A stretch of DNA of 64,000 nt from contig BSQZ01000026.1 in assembly GCA_033239005.1 (NCBI GenBank), forward strand, positions 6,697,001 to 6,761,000, in the 5' to 3' direction. Origin of the DNA: Lamellibrachia satsuma (lineage: Eukaryota > Annelida > Polychaeta > Sabellida > Siboglinidae). A program made the translations under genes and the position numbers. Of the stretch, positions 40,795 through 53,644 are shown one piece after another. Under the pieces are notes generated by a model. That model searched no databases. It was not told where the DNA came from and saw only the letters and a list, made by a program, of their open reading frames with translations. Position 1 is the first letter of the stretch. Each line of letters starts with the position of its first letter.

Positions 40795-43700
40795 TTAGAA
40801 TTCAAGTGAAAAGTTACCTAAACTGCAGCGGAAGGCACCTGTTGCCAGTGCCACCTGGAGGACTTGAAGAAGCCGATATGTGACGTCCTGATTGAATGGT
40901 GCTGCCACTTTATGGATGTGCTCTGTAACCTCTGCAACAATTCGCTGCATGTCAACCAGGGTTATGAGTTCTAGCTGTGCTGCGCCTGGCAGAGATGGGA
41001 AGGCGCTGATTGTCTGTAGTAAAGCCACATGTAGTTTTGACCAGAGTGGTGTCGTGCGGCTCCGCCCATCTGCGCTGCCCTGGTGGTCATTTAATGACCC
41101 CAGGAGGCAGCACTTCACCAGCCCAGGAACGGGCGTCTGTGTGTTCGGCTTTGTGGGCGACGTCCACAATGTTGTCCGCTGTGGCTGCAGCAGTGCATTC
41201 TGGGAGTGACTCAGCGAGACGAGGCACAATTTGGGATCAGACAATATCCACTCAGTAAAGAGTTCCAGCAGATCATTTGTCACGCCTGGCTTGCTGGTAA
41301 CGCCTTCAACAAGCAAATGTGTTGTTATTTTTCTAGTCGTACCGATAGTTGTGCTTACTCTTAAACAGTTGTGGATTTCACACAAATCGAGATATTTATG
41401 TTACGATATGTAGAAGAAACTGCAGGATGAATGACCTGGCATCCAGTTCAGTAAGAATAGTAATCTGGATGATGTGGGCGGGTTACTTGGTACATAGGAA
41501 AGGGGTAGGCTGCAACTAAGATGGGAGGCTGCGTAAAGGGGGATGTATGAAAGGCACATGAGGATAAGTGGGAGAAGGCTGCCAATAGGGAGAAGTGGAA
41601 AGGGATAACAGCCGGGGCGGTGCAGGAGTACATGAATTAGCATCACCCCTTTATAAAAGGAGCAAGGAGGAAGAAGAGGCAACAATGTTTATTGGTTAAC
41701 TGATTGTTTTACCAGACATTGCCACTGAGGTTGGTACATTTCAACACTGAATTTATTAGAATTTATAACATTTGACAGTTTTACAACATACATACATACA
41801 CATAGTGATCGCTGTATGACTATAAAAGGCAGACAAATAAAAGGTCATCTTTGAAGGTGAAATATAAAATTTTTCATTGGATGATTTATTGGTCTGTAAC
41901 ATTCCTGTTTTATCTCACCTCTGTTGGTAAATATACCACAACAATAAAGATTACAACATGAAGTTTAACAATGTTAATTTAGATGAACTTCAGATTGAAA
42001 AAATAAAGAGAATTAGGGCATTTTAATTATATATGAAACCCTGTAAAATCATTGTACATTGTCTTTATTGATTACGGTGTGAAATATACAAGCACCGCAT
42101 AGCATTATTATGCATAATACAGCAATCTGTACAGTCATCTGTATGTGGGAACACAGAGATCTTACCTGGAGTGCGACACAGGGCGGTTATGAAATTACAC
42201 GTAAAGTGGGCGGAGAGCGCAGGCAGCTGTCGGAGGGGTGACTCCGGACCCACCAGCAGGTGGCAGTAGTCGTGCACCACAGCCTTGACCAGCTGTCTGA
42301 CGACATCGCTGCTGCAGCTCTGCATCTGATAAGAACAGATGATTTCTGAATAACAACAAGATTTCTTAAAGGGAATGTTCGATGATTTTCATTGGTTTTC
42401 ATCGGATGATTTATTCGTCTGTGAAACTCCCGGTTTATACATATTTTGACGGCACATATATACTACAGCAATAAAGAATAAGACACGATAACATTGTTAA
42501 TTTAGACATACTGTGAGAATGAAAAATGTACAGAATTATATAAAAGACCCAACCAGCTCGATATCAATCAGTTAACGAATGAAAATCACTGACATTCCCT
42601 TTAATGTTGTCTCCTGATATGATTAAAATTTTATTCATCTGACCTGTTACCTCAAAAATTCTGACAATGTTTGTGACATCTGCTGGTAGTTTTCCTCACA
42701 TATTTACACATAGCTGTCAGCCCAATGTACCGTATTGTCTTGAAACACGCTGAAGAAGGCACAACAAATGCCAGGTTCTCTCAAGCAAAGTGTAAGAAAG
42801 AAAACAATAGTGATATAAAACTACAGCTGGTCTCTATCACACACCTGCATCCAGACGGCCGCGGCGTTTAGGAGCCGGGAACACTGCACGCCGACGGCCA
42901 TAGAGACCAGTCTGTAGAGCAGTTCCTTGCGACATTCATTCATGCCAGTGCGGAACATTGTCTTGAAGACACTGTTGCACAACGCCTCACTCGGCTGGTT
43001 TGTGTAGAAGTCCACCAACGTCTCCAGGATAACTAGTTCTTGAATAGCACTCAATTTCTGAAATCATAGTTGTCAAATATTTAATGTTTTAATACATTGC
43101 TATTAACGTCATGGGTCACTCCATGTCAAATCTACCAATTTTCAGGAAATTAAAAAAGTTGATGTCTCAGAATTTGCTTACATTTTAACCAATGAATAAG
43201 TAACTATACCTGAGCACTTATGTAAAAGAGCTAAGCATTTACATGCAAATTGTGTCTGTAACACCCTATGATGTGAACAGGGGGTAAGCTCTGAAAAACA
43301 CACCTGCTATTTTTATCTGTTTTCAAGTGCTTCTAACTTAAGAATTTTACAAGATACATATCTGAAATTTGCTAAACGTATAAAGATATTGGTGTAGATT
43401 ATCTATGCAAAATTATGATAGGACAATGGGTATACTGGGTGCACGAAAATGGAAAATAACAATTAAAAAAATATCTGAGAAGGATTTCAGCAGTGTGTAT
43501 TTCATTGTTGCATTACAGTACAATGTCCAAATTGCCACCATATATTGTCAGGGACACTGACAAAAAAAATTACCAAGTGGCTGTATGTCCATATATCCAA
43601 TAGAAAAAATGTAGCCATACATGTTAGCTGCAAAATAAAACAAGAAATGAATTAAATATTATGAGAACTTTTATTGTTATGATTTTCGTCAGTGTTAGAC

Positions 43701-44471
43701 TAGGCTAATTCAGGCAGGCTCAACACCTGCATCGTTTATTGTAACAGAACCAGCTGTGGCTGATCTAATGGTGCCAGTAGCACACAATCGAGTTTGCAAC
43801 TTGCTGAACATTCACCTAAAAAACCTGCAAAGTCATTCTAATTATTCGAACTAGTACAATAATCTGATTCAGGAATACTGTCAGGCATATTGCCAAAATA
43901 TTGATGTGGAAACTTGAAATAATAACTAAAACATCAAAACGAAACAAAAAAAAATGGTGGTCAGACTCTTCAAGTAATTTAGACTATATTTTATTATCAT
44001 TAGTTAAATTTGATTAAGTGCTTCGTTGTTGGTTGAAATCAAGCAACTTTAGATCATACTTGATCAGAGTGTGATTGTCATTGATTTTTTTAACACACTG
44101 TAATTGTAATTCAGTTTTAAAATTCCCAACTTATGACCTATTAAAATTTACCATTTATGAAGACTTGTAATTTTCTTGAAACATTATAACTGTAAATGGG
44201 TTTATATGATGCTTTGTAACTGACATTTGTAATCGAACCGAACTTTGCTTAGTGTTTCTTGCTTCAAATCTACCTTGTAGTGGATTCCATCTGCGTTTGC
44301 TGGTTGACAGAAGATGTACTCTTCCACAATCTGTTCTGCCTGTTCCTCACTCGCCCCGCCCAGGCCGGGTATGTTAGCAGTGGCGCCCCCACTGTCACTG
44401 AAGCACATCTCCAGTCTGTGAAGGGCTGAGCGTGTACGCTCAGACAAGTCTTGTCCATGAAGTGACTGCAT
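40795..44471 (-). CDS. INTS15: INTS15 (C7orf26), Integrator complex subunit 15, four exons visible
   Basis: INTS15 binds the INTS10/13/14 arm of Integrator, the RNA polymerase II-associated complex that cleaves nascent snRNAs and other transcripts. Exons, minus strand: 44471-44274, 43057-42845, 42325-42166, 41303 to 40818 or 40795. Phases agree. Conserved blocks matching the human protein include LHRLEMCF (18-25), QIVEEYIF (47-54), LSAIQELVILET (68-79), LVSMAVGVQ (117-125), LVKAVVHDYC (149-158), FTCNFITALC (178-187), DLLELFTEWILSDPKL (about 201-216) and LQVLQVALATGAFRC near the end. The exon 4 acceptor is weak (ttgttgaag) but is the only one keeping frame. Reading on without splicing ends at a stop after GNFSLEF, giving 359 aa against about 449 in human. 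A GTAACT donor at 40817 could instead lead to an unseen last exon. Convergent with RRP7A. Confidence 0.88.
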
Positions 44472-45439
44472 CCTTCACTGAAACCAGTCATGCTATGTTT
44501 AATACATTTAATTACGCACATATTCAATATGTTTTAACCAATACAGTTATGATTTCATAATCAAATAATAATACAATATTTATATAGTGCCATAATGACA
44601 TGGCACTTTGGCGTGCAAATGTTCCTACAGATCTATATGTTTATATTACAATGCGGTCATCACGTATATATGATGACGGAACTATTGCTTATGTTTTGAA
44701 GTGGTCATTGTGTAAAATCATATTTAAATGGCAGATGACCATTTCAGTTTGGTCAATTACAGGGAGATGCAATTCGCAAATGTACCATTTGATATAATTC
44801 TAAACCGCCACTGCAAAGAACACTTTCGAAACACAACTTTGTCTTTTATAATAATTTATATTGATGTGAACATTTGCGCGTTGCTTAATGCATGTATTAT
44901 TATGTGGCATTGTATACTATACACATACAATGGCCAGTTGTGCACCAACTTCTAACAAACTTTTCAAAGAAAAGGAAGAAGACAGGATGATGTGTTTTGT
45001 ATTCCATTGATAAAATACATTGTAACTGACTAATTCTTGCAGTTATAAAAACTTGTAGTTATAATGTCTACTCACGTTAGCAATAAGTTACGCTGGTGAA
45101 TCTGAATTGATTATCCAATCACTGCTGTCATCATGGTTTTGCTTGGCTAGGTATATGACGTAAAAAAACGGTCACTGTTTGGATAATATGTGCATCACGA
45201 ATTTAAGCCTGAGGGTCTTCTTCTTGGTGCGGTCATCATTTGGTAAGTGTAATTTTTTTAACAACCCCTCTAACAAACAATTTGTTTGCACTGCACCAAT
45301 GAAATAACTGTTAGAGATTTAGAATATGGATCACTTGCGCAAACATTTCTTAAGAATTTAGTAAAAACAACATATCAACAGCAAATTCATCAGGGTAGAG
45401 TTTCTGGCAGTGACCAGTATAAAAAAGTAACTATTATTA
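44472..45439. other. Non-coding, upstream of INTS15
   Basis: A pyrimidine-poor AG (ggtttcag) just before the INTS15 start could be the acceptor of an intron within the 5' untranslated region. Otherwise no gene is seen. Confidence 0.4.
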
Positions 45440-45572
45440 TGTGTGGGTTCTTGGACTCTCGCCACAAATTATTGGACTCTCGATAAGCCAATGGCAATGG
45501 CTTCCTTGTCCACTTGCCATCTGGGCCTTTGGCTTGGCCTTGGATGCCGGCAAATCTTGTTAAATGACTTAC
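45440..45572 (+). mobile_element. LINE copy d, 3' tail only
   Basis: Matches the 3' untranslated end of the CR1/L2-like family (attggactctcgataagcca, cttgccatctggg, aatcttgttaaat). Severely 5'-truncated. Confidence 0.8.
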
Positions 45573-46149
45573 GAATATTCAGGTTTTGACAAATATCTTT
45601 GCCTTGAGCTTTGTTTGGTTTTACTGCAAATTGCCTAATGTCCACGGCTAATGCAGGAGTAGCACTGCTTTGTCACTGCTGAGTCTCTGACTCTGTTACT
45701 GACACTAAATAACTGACAGTCTCTGTGACTGTCGGTCTGTCTCTGTGACTGTCTCTGTGACAGAATCACCCACTCGTTTACCAATTTCACTTCCCTGACA
45801 TAGATACCAGGTAGAAACGATTTACGGCTTTTTCATTTACGGCTTTCATGCGTTTTGACATTACGCCGTAGGCAATGTTAAATAGCAAGCTTAAATCAAA
45901 CAAAACCTGACGTACACTATTTAAGCTGTAATTGTAAACGCTGAACGGATGGAAGCGACCATTAAATAAACTCCCGGATGTAGGCGAACAATTGCTTTTA
46001 AATTATCCGGAAGGTGGAGACACTACAGTAAACCCCCCACGAGTGGCGCCACATAGTAAGTCACGATTTCACTACTCAAGTCTCAAATGGTTATACTCCA
46101 AACAGCCCAAACTTGGGCTAACGCTGTTTGTGGTGGACTGTGCGAATGC

Positions 46150-46261
46150 GCTGTAAGATTCTATGGAGCGATGCGCGATGAGATGCAAGATGCTATGGAG
46201 CGTTGCGTGATGCGATGCAAGATGCGATGGAGCGATGCGTGATGCGATGCAAGATGCTATG
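46150..46261. repeat. 32-bp satellite, left part (about 3.5 copies)
   Basis: Same unit as the array from 47029 (about gatgctatggagcgatgcgt plus gatgcgatgcaa), cut off by the transposon at 46262. Confidence 0.93.
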
Positions 46262-47028
46262 TAGGCAAAAAAATTCGCCCCGCTCTTCGTCTCAGGGGCG
46301 AAAGTCCCGTGCGGCATTTGCTAACTCGGCGATTTGGCAGTTCCGTAGCCAAATGGCTACGGAACTAATAACTTAAGTTTTAAAACCGATACGCACTAAC
46401 CGTTTCACATGGGTATTTTGTGACATACAACCGACAATTGGGCGTCAAGAAACTGAAGAAATGTGCTCCAAATAATTACTTATGAGTACTTTTATCGGTG
46501 ACATAGAAAACATTTCACAATTAGCCGCCATACTGTGCACGTGATGTTGCCTTTGGGTCACATGATCAAACGCGATTTCGTGTAGAATGAGGCCAGAATG
46601 GGCCAGCAGCACAGAAATAAATAAAACACCCGTTAGTAAGTTAATAGTTTATAGGGGCATTATTAATGATGTAACTCTATGGCCAGCAGACGGCAATTCT
46701 TAGCGTGACCTTATATAGATCTATGGAAATCCCGCATGCCTTTCTCGCTCACAACAACATCCGGTTATATACAAACCTTGACAAGCACATGCGTTCTGAC
46801 AAAAAGGTAATAATTTCACACTTTTACATGGTTATTGTCAGGTAACTTTAGTGATATACATTATAAGAATGCATACAGACACGAAAGACGTGTTTATTGC
46901 TCTGTTTATGGCGTTTTTGTAAGGTTTCACGTTTCATGAAAATACTTACGTTTCGGCCGAGCGAGCTCTTCGCCCTATAATAGCAAAAGCCAGATAGAAA
47001 AACATTGTAGGGCGATTGACTTTGCCTA
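46262..47028. mobile_element. 767-bp inverted-repeat transposon with 9-bp target duplication
   Basis: Ends are TAGGCAAA..ATTCGCCC (left) and GGGCGATTGACTTTGCCTA (right, inverted). The 9 bp gatgctatg flank both sides (46253-46261 and 47029-47037). Deleting the element plus one copy restores the satellite in register, which argues for a genuine 8-9-bp target duplication over a TA duplication. No transposase. A 9-bp duplication suits Mutator- or Merlin-type elements, 8 bp hAT; class unresolved. Confidence 0.85.
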
Positions 47029-47775
47029 GATGCTATGGAGCGATGCGTGATGCGATGCAAGATGCTAGGGAGCGATGCGTGATGCGATGCAAGATGCTAG
47101 GGAGCGATGCGTGATGCGATGCAAGATGCTATGGAGCGATGCGTGATGCGATGCAAGATGCTATGGAGCGATGCGTGATGCGATGCAAGATGCTATGGAG
47201 CGATGCGTGATGCGATGCAAGATGCTAGGGAGCGATGCGTGATGCGATGCAAGATGCTATGAAGCGATGCGTGATGCGATGCAAGATGCTAGGAGCGATG
47301 CGTGATGCGATGCAAGATGCTGGGCGATGCGTGATGCGATGCAAGATGCTAGGAGGCGATGCGTGATGCGATGCAAGATGCGTGATACGATGCAAGATGC
47401 TATGGAGCGATGCGTGATGCGATGCAGATGCGATGGAGCGATGCGTGATGCGATGCAAGATGCGATGGAGCGATGCGTGATGCGATGCAAGATGCTATGG
47501 AGCGATGCGTGATGCGATGCAAGATGCTATGGAGCGATGCGTGATGCGATGCAAGAAGCGATGGAGCGATGCGTGATGCGATGCAAGATGGTATGGAGCG
47601 ATGCGTGATACGATGCAAGATGCTATGGAGCGATGCGTGATGCGATGCAAGATGCTAGGGAGCGATGCGTGATGCGATGCAAGATGCTAGGGAGCGATGC
47701 GTGATGCGATGCAAGATGCTATGGAGCGATGCGTGATGCGATGCAAGATGCTATGGAGCGATGCGATGGAGGGAT
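47029..47775. repeat. 32-bp satellite, main array (about 23 copies)
   Basis: Unit about gatgctatggagcgatgcgt plus gatgcgatgcaa, itself built of gatgc words. The tatgg/taggg variants alternate in blocks, showing local unit spread. Frames reading HRITHRS-like peptides on the minus strand are by-products. Confidence 0.96.
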
Positions 47776-48105
47776 GGAGCGATGCTATAGTGATGCCGTA
47801 GTGCGCATGCGTATGCCGAAACCGAGACATAGGTGTTTTTTGAAAAGCATTTGGCCATGCCTGGTCAACTAGACGAAGGGACAAATGAAGTTGAACGTAC
47901 GTACTTAGAGACAGCATCAATGCGAGGTCAAACACAGCCAACTGCTGCAAATATGGCTCGTATTTTTGTCAAAAAGAAGCCGCATATGTTCCGTTTCAGA
48001 TCAAGGTTTAGTCAGGCAGTGTTTTGCAGCAGGCTACACGAATGTTGAAATATGTGCGATACTCGGTCGCAGTGGAATATATATCAGGTGTGTTCTTTAT
48101 AAACA
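47776..48105. other. Unassigned
   Basis: An open frame at 47833-48048 (plus) has no recognisable domain. It may be 5' sequence of the LINE that follows. Confidence 0.35.
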
Positions 48106-49410
48106 TTGAAGTACAATGCTGCTATCAGGAGTAATCGCCGCTTAGATACATTAAATTACATAACTTGCGTTGCGTTGCAATATAGACGAGGTGGTGGTGT
48201 TAGCTTTTTGGTATCAAAACAGTTCAAAGTTAATTTACATTCGAACACTAAATACTCTAGTTTTGAATTCATTTCTGTTGAAATTTCAGATTCTTCTTTC
48301 CAGAACTAAATTAGAATCAAAACACAATGTATTTTACAGACATATTCATAATATTAACATCGCTGTTTTAAAGGCTGACATCCTTAAATCCGACCTAATC
48401 ATTAAACCAAAGGGACACCTATCCGATTTGCGTGGACAGTATTATCAAGTACTCAAGTGTTTACTTAACAAACATGCACCTGTAAGATCCAAATCTGTAT
48501 CACAAAAGCCACCCGCTCCATGGATGACTCCCGAAATTCTACAATCTAAAAGGCGTCGTCGTTATCTTGAGCGCGTATGGCGCAAATCACGTTCGTCTTT
48601 GGACAGGTCGCGTTATTCAAAACACTGCCACTATTGCAACAGACATAATGGCCAAAGCTAAATCGGATTATTACACAAATATGGTCTCAAATAACTCTGA
48701 AAGTCCACGTCAGCTATGGAACTACATAAATCAAATTCTACACAGGCGGCCAGCTCCATCTCTTCCTAATCATGTTTCAATGAAGTCTCTATGTGACTCG
48801 TTCTCAAGTTATTTCAAGGACAAAATCAGTCTTATCCGTTCTGCTTTCCCAGATCATACTTTAAGTACTGTAAACGTGGACTCTCCACGAGTAAATTCTT
48901 CAGTTGTATCATTTGAACCTGCCACAGCTGGTGAAGTGAAGAAAATAATTATGTCTTCCCCAAATAAGTCCTGTGATCTTGATACACTACCAACCGTACT
49001 GTTGAAATCTTGTCTTGATATATTGCTCAAACCGATCACGGATATTATAAATGCATCACTGTGTTCTGGCTTATTTCCGGATGATTTCAAACACGCCCAT
49101 GTCAACCCACTTTTTAAGAAGACATCTCTGCCTAAAGAAGATCTAAACAGTTATAGACCTGTTTCCAATCTCAGCTTTATTTCCAAAATACTGGAGAAAG
49201 TCGTAGCAAGCCGTCTAAGGTCTCACATCAGCTCAAATTGCTTATCTAATGTGTCACAATCATCTTACAAAGAGTTTCATTCTACAGAAACTGCTCTCTT
49301 AAAAGTACACAATGACATTACCTTAAACATTGACAAAGGAAAAGTAACAGCACTTACCTTGCTGGATCTGTCTGCCGCCTTTGATACCATAGACAATAGA
49401 AAAAAATAAG
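48106..49410 (+). mobile_element. LINE relic (CR1/L2/Jockey-like), partial endonuclease and reverse transcriptase
   Basis: Begins in endonuclease (RRGGGVSFLVSKQFKVN, 48190-48240); most of that domain, including the GDFN catalytic part, is deleted. The linker APWMTPEILQSKRRRR follows, then a frameshift near 48645. The reverse-transcriptase N-terminal half is open to 49409: SCDLDTLPTVLLKS, HAHVNPLFKK, NSYRPVSNLSFISKILEKV and LLDLSAAFDTID. It stops right after this first catalytic Asp motif, so the YADD box and thumb are missing. It belongs to a different family from copies a-d. Confidence 0.9.
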
Positions 49411-50127
49411 ACGACTCCCTTTTTTAACACAGGACTAGTCCCCCAAAATATTTTACTTTTATGACACAAGTCTTATCTGGGCTGTTGAATCTGCCCTACA
49501 CCCTACGCCCTACACATGCAAGGTCAATACTCACAAGGGGGTCTTCGTAGCACATGAGCTTCCTCTTGTCCAGACTGACCCATCGTCGCCTGAACGCGTC
49601 ACCTGGCTTTGGTCCTGTCATGCTTAGCCATCCCTCCTTCGTGAAGTCACGTGTCAGGTGTGCGCGAAGCTGTGACCATGGTGACGTGATATCACAACAC
49701 CAAAATGCATCAGAGTCACCAAGGATTGAGACAGTGGTTACTCACAGTCGTGGCTCGTTATTGCACACCCCGTTTTAACACAGGTTCGGATATAAGGCGG
49801 TCGGTCATGGATTTTCTGCCACCAGGGTGGAATGCCAAATGGTCTTTCAGGGGAGTTCGTGTGCCTACGATCACCGCACTGATCTAATTCACATCTAGCA
49901 CTTGTTTTGTGTGATGTACTCCTTGTATTTGGTAAAGCTACTTAGACTTGCTTTGACAATTCTCAATAAACATAAGTCAGACAACGAACGAGTGCGTGGT
50001 GTTGTGTTGTTTATTATGCGCTGCCGCTGACATCAATCCGCTCGCAGACGCTGTCTTTGCTTTGGAGGTTTGTAAATTGCAATCGAGAGTCACAAATACA
50101 CCTGGCGTGAGAATCAAATAAACAGCC
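49411..50127. other. Unassigned, possibly retroelement-derived
   Basis: No known protein. An AATAAA at 49964 follows a T-rich stretch. I could not place it in a family. Confidence 0.35.
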
Positions 50128-50225
50128 ATAGTGCCCGATTACCATAATACCCCGATCAGAATGCCTTCAATAATTTTCAAGCAAAATCGCCCATAATCAA
50201 ATACTTTTTTTTGGGAAATGCTGCT
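50128..50225. repeat. Short dispersed repeat, copy 1
   Basis: About 98 bp (tgcccgattaccataatacc to gggaaatgctgct) recurs at 58642-58745 with roughly 85-90 percent identity. It lies exactly where the RTE-like LINE stops. Confidence 0.85.
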
Positions 50226-52745
50226 GATCTTTTTGCTGATTTGTTCCATCACCATGATAAACAGTAAAGGGCTAAGGGCAATTCCTTGCCTTAAACCGAT
50301 GTTAACTGGAAACTCTTCCGACAACCCAGATCCAACCACAGCTCTTCATTTTGTTCTCTCATACATTGCTTCCACCATCCTGGCTTCTGCTTCTGGCACT
50401 CCCATCCATCTCACTGTTGCCATCACCATCTCTCTAGGGACTCTGTCATAGGCCTTCTCCAGGTCCACAAATCCCACTGCTATTCTCCCTTGCATCTCCA
50501 ACCTCTTCTCTAATGCAAACATCCCATCAGTCGTCCCTCTGCCCTTTCTGAATCCCTGTTGTTCTTCACACAATTCTTGCTCTACTTTTTTTTGGATCCT
50601 CCCATCCAGGATCCTCTCTAGCAGCTTCATGATGTGACTTAGACGTGTGATGCCTCGGCATTTCCATGGGTCTTGCACATCTCTCTTCTTCGTCCATATT
50701 GGGACAATTAGCCCTGTCCGCCATTCCTCTGGTATTTTACCTTGCCTTATACATGTATTCAGCAGCATCTTTATCCAGCTGATTCCGCTCTCCCCCGCTG
50801 CCATTACCATCTCCACACGCATCTCATCCATGCCAGGTGCTCTTCCCTTCTTCATCCCTTTCATCCCGTAATATCAGTTAACTCCACTTTTCCCTCTACA
50901 TACGATGGTAATTCCAGATCGTTGTTATTTCTTTCCTGGTTCAGTAGCTCCTTGAAGTTGCTTTCCTAGACCTTCAACACTTCTCTTGTTCTATCACTAA
51001 CTTCCCATTTCTATCCTTGATCACTGTCCCACCCTTCACGTCCTTAGTATTCTCATCCCTGTCTCGGGCCATTTTGTATATCATATTCTTTCTACCATCC
51101 GCATCTAGCTTGCTATCTACGTCTGGATTCATATCTCTCCTCGCCTTATAAACAGCTCTCTTTGCCGCTTTCTTCTTCTGCCCGTGTGTGTGTATCATCT
51201 TTGTAACCAGTTTATTTCCTCTCTCCTTGGTCTCCTCAATTTCTTTCCAGGCTTCCTTCTTTTCGCATACTGCCTCTGCAACCTCGCTTGTCCACCATCC
51301 TTGGTTACTCCTTGACACTCCGCCCTTTCTCGATGTTCTTCCACATAGCTCCTCTGCAGCCCCCACAAATGCTTCTTTATACTTTTTCCATTCTTCCTCC
51401 AAACCACCAACTTCTTCACTGAGCTCTTCATACTTAACCGTCACCCACTCATTCTATTCAACAGCGATGTCGTCTTTGCACCTCCACCAGTTAATAGTCC
51501 TGCGGCCCACAATCTTAGTTTGTTTCGTCTTCTGCATACGCACAACGAACACCGCTGGCTTGTGCTGTGTCATGACATGCTCTCCAGCCACAGCTTTACA
51601 ATCCTTAATCTTCCATAGCTGCTGCTTCCGGACTATTACTAGATCTAATTATGTCTTGTGCTGTCCACTCCTGTATGCGATCTTGTGGCCCTCTCGCTTC
51701 TGGAAGAAAGAGCTAGCCACTGCTAACCCATTTCTCGCCACCAGCTCCACCAGAGCTCAACCCTCTCTATTCTTCGCTTCCCGTCCATATCTACCAACAC
51801 TCTCCTCTTCACCTGGTTCCGCTACTCCAACATGTGCATTGAAGTCTCATGCAATACACAACATCACCTCCAGCTCCACCAATCCCATCATCCTCTCCAA
51901 AGCATCCCTGAACTCCTCTTTCTCTGCCTCCGTCCTTACCGTCTGTAGCCCATACTCAGACATAACACACATCATCTGTTTCCTAATCATCAGCCATGCC
52001 ATCACTATGCGCCCCTTCCATCTTTCCCATCTGACCATCGTCTTACTGATCTCTTCGGATACAATGATGCCCACTCCGTTACTTCCATCTCCTCCTGAGT
52101 GCAGTAGCTTCTACCCTCCCATCATCGTCCTTGCTCTGTCTCCCTTCCACTTAGTCTCCTGGATGCATAATACTTCCAGTCTCCTTCTTTCTATAATTCT
52201 CACCACCTCAACTCCTTTCCCGCTCATCGTCCCCACGTTCAGACTGCTTAACCGGACTTCACCTCTGGATCGCTGCCGGCCTGACGTTCCCTTGGTCTTC
52301 ACTGTCTTATCGCCGCAGCCAAAGTAGACGGCGCGTCGGTTACCGCGGACCTGGTAGCCCTCTCGCTCAACAATATTTGTACCATCATTATATTTGGGAC
52401 ATCTTAGCCACTCAGCAGCGCTGCCCTGCTTTGCGGTTTTATGTCAGAGTTTTCCTTCTCCTAGATCACCTGCCTACCAAGGCTAATGAGCGTGATCTGC
52501 CCAGTACTATTTGTCCATAGTTGGGGGTTGGAATCGTGCAGCACCAGGATGTGTCCACAAGCTGGTGGGCCCTGCACACTGCACCTTTAAGGCTCCAACC
52601 TGCTCCGAGATTCCTACATTCGCCTGGGGCGCAATGTGCCCAGTATCCGCAGTGTAACACGAGGAGGTTGTGCTAGAGTTTTGTCTATGGAGAGGCTATG
52701 TATCAGCAGGGGAGACTTACGCACTCGACTCCCTTTTCACTACAA
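50226..52745 (-). mobile_element. RTE-like LINE relic, endonuclease and reverse transcriptase
   Basis: On the minus strand, 5' to 3': a GC-richer leader (52.4-52.75 kb), then endonuclease with SLNVGTMSGKGVEVV and EVLCIQETKWKGDRAR (52.1-52.3 kb). GVGIIVSEEISKTMVRWERW follows (52.05), and DFNAHVGV appears after a stop (51.84). The linker runs at 51.0-51.45 kb. The reverse transcriptase has GRAPGMDEMRVEM, RGITRLSHIMKLLERILD, EEQQGFRKGRGTTDGMFAL, VGFVDLEKAYDRVPREMV, then after a frame change NIGLRQGIALSPLLFI (50.29 kb). It stops before the YADD box. The 379-codon plus-strand frame at 51188-52327 is its antisense shadow. Confidence 0.9.
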
Positions 52746-52994
52746 GGAGCTATCTGGCAGCTGTAGCTGAAAGCAAGAGTATGAAGCACACACTACATAC
52801 TACACACTACACTACAGCACTAGGCACATCACACAGCACTAGGCACATCATTTCATATAAACAGCATAAATTATTATTTTTATATTTATTTATTTAAATT
52901 ATTTAGGGAAATCATTATGGTCTTAATGAAATAACAAGCAATATTTGACTATGAGACTTTGTTGTAGAACTAAAATGATTGTAGGGCCTAATGC

Positions 52995-53190
52995 ACCCAT
53001 CAATTGCACGACGCACCCCTCGACCACCAGCCCCAGGCAATGACGCACTCCTCGACCCCCAGCCCGAGGCAATGACGCACCCCTCGACCCCCAGCCCCAG
53101 GCAATGACGCACCGCTGGACTCCCCAGCCCCAGATGCGCCGCTCGACCCCCAGCCCCAGACGCACCGCTCGACCCCCAGCCCCAGGCAAT
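52995..53190. repeat. 32-bp minisatellite, about 6 copies
   Basis: Unit about gacgcacccctcgaccccca plus gccccaggcaat; two units are shortened. Confidence 0.92.
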
Positions 53191-53644
53191 GTTCGTCATG
53201 TCCATAAAAATAATGATGCAGTACTACATCAAATTCCAATTGTGGTGGGTCACAAATATGTACGAGGGATGCATCAAGGTCCGTCAATGTCCGCTTCACG
53301 TCTTAGCCGCAACACAATTAGATTTAAGTCAGGGCTAATACATATGCATAATTTAATCTGCATTTTATTGATTTGTCACACATGTTCAGTAAAGCCAATT
53401 ACGAATTTTACAATTTCAGAAATTTTATATCAGAACCATACACACACTGCTATCAGCATTTACGTACTCCTTGGTATTAACACTTTTTAACATGTTATTG
53501 CTTACATTTGACCTTTATTTGTTCCTGAATACCAACTTTGCTCTTCTGTACATCCAGATGTCATCCACTAACAACTGTTAACAATTTCCAAAACAAACAA
53601 CAAAGTTTATGGGGTCAAACGTTCACAGGATCGTGTAAAAAAAG
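53191..53644. other. Non-coding, unassigned
   Basis: AT-rich, no exon recognised. Confidence 0.4.

Noticed and set aside
46262..47028. TA target duplication for the 767-bp transposon
   Set aside because: Assuming TA duplication leaves the satellite out of register, while a 9-bp duplication restores it exactly.
47029..47950. Repetitive HRITHRS-type protein frames on the minus strand
   Set aside because: They are translations of the 32-bp satellite; frames shift between units and there is no start or splice context.
51188..52327. 379-codon open frame on the plus strand
   Set aside because: It is the antisense of the RTE-like LINE coding region; the opposite strand shows the recognisable endonuclease and reverse-transcriptase motifs.
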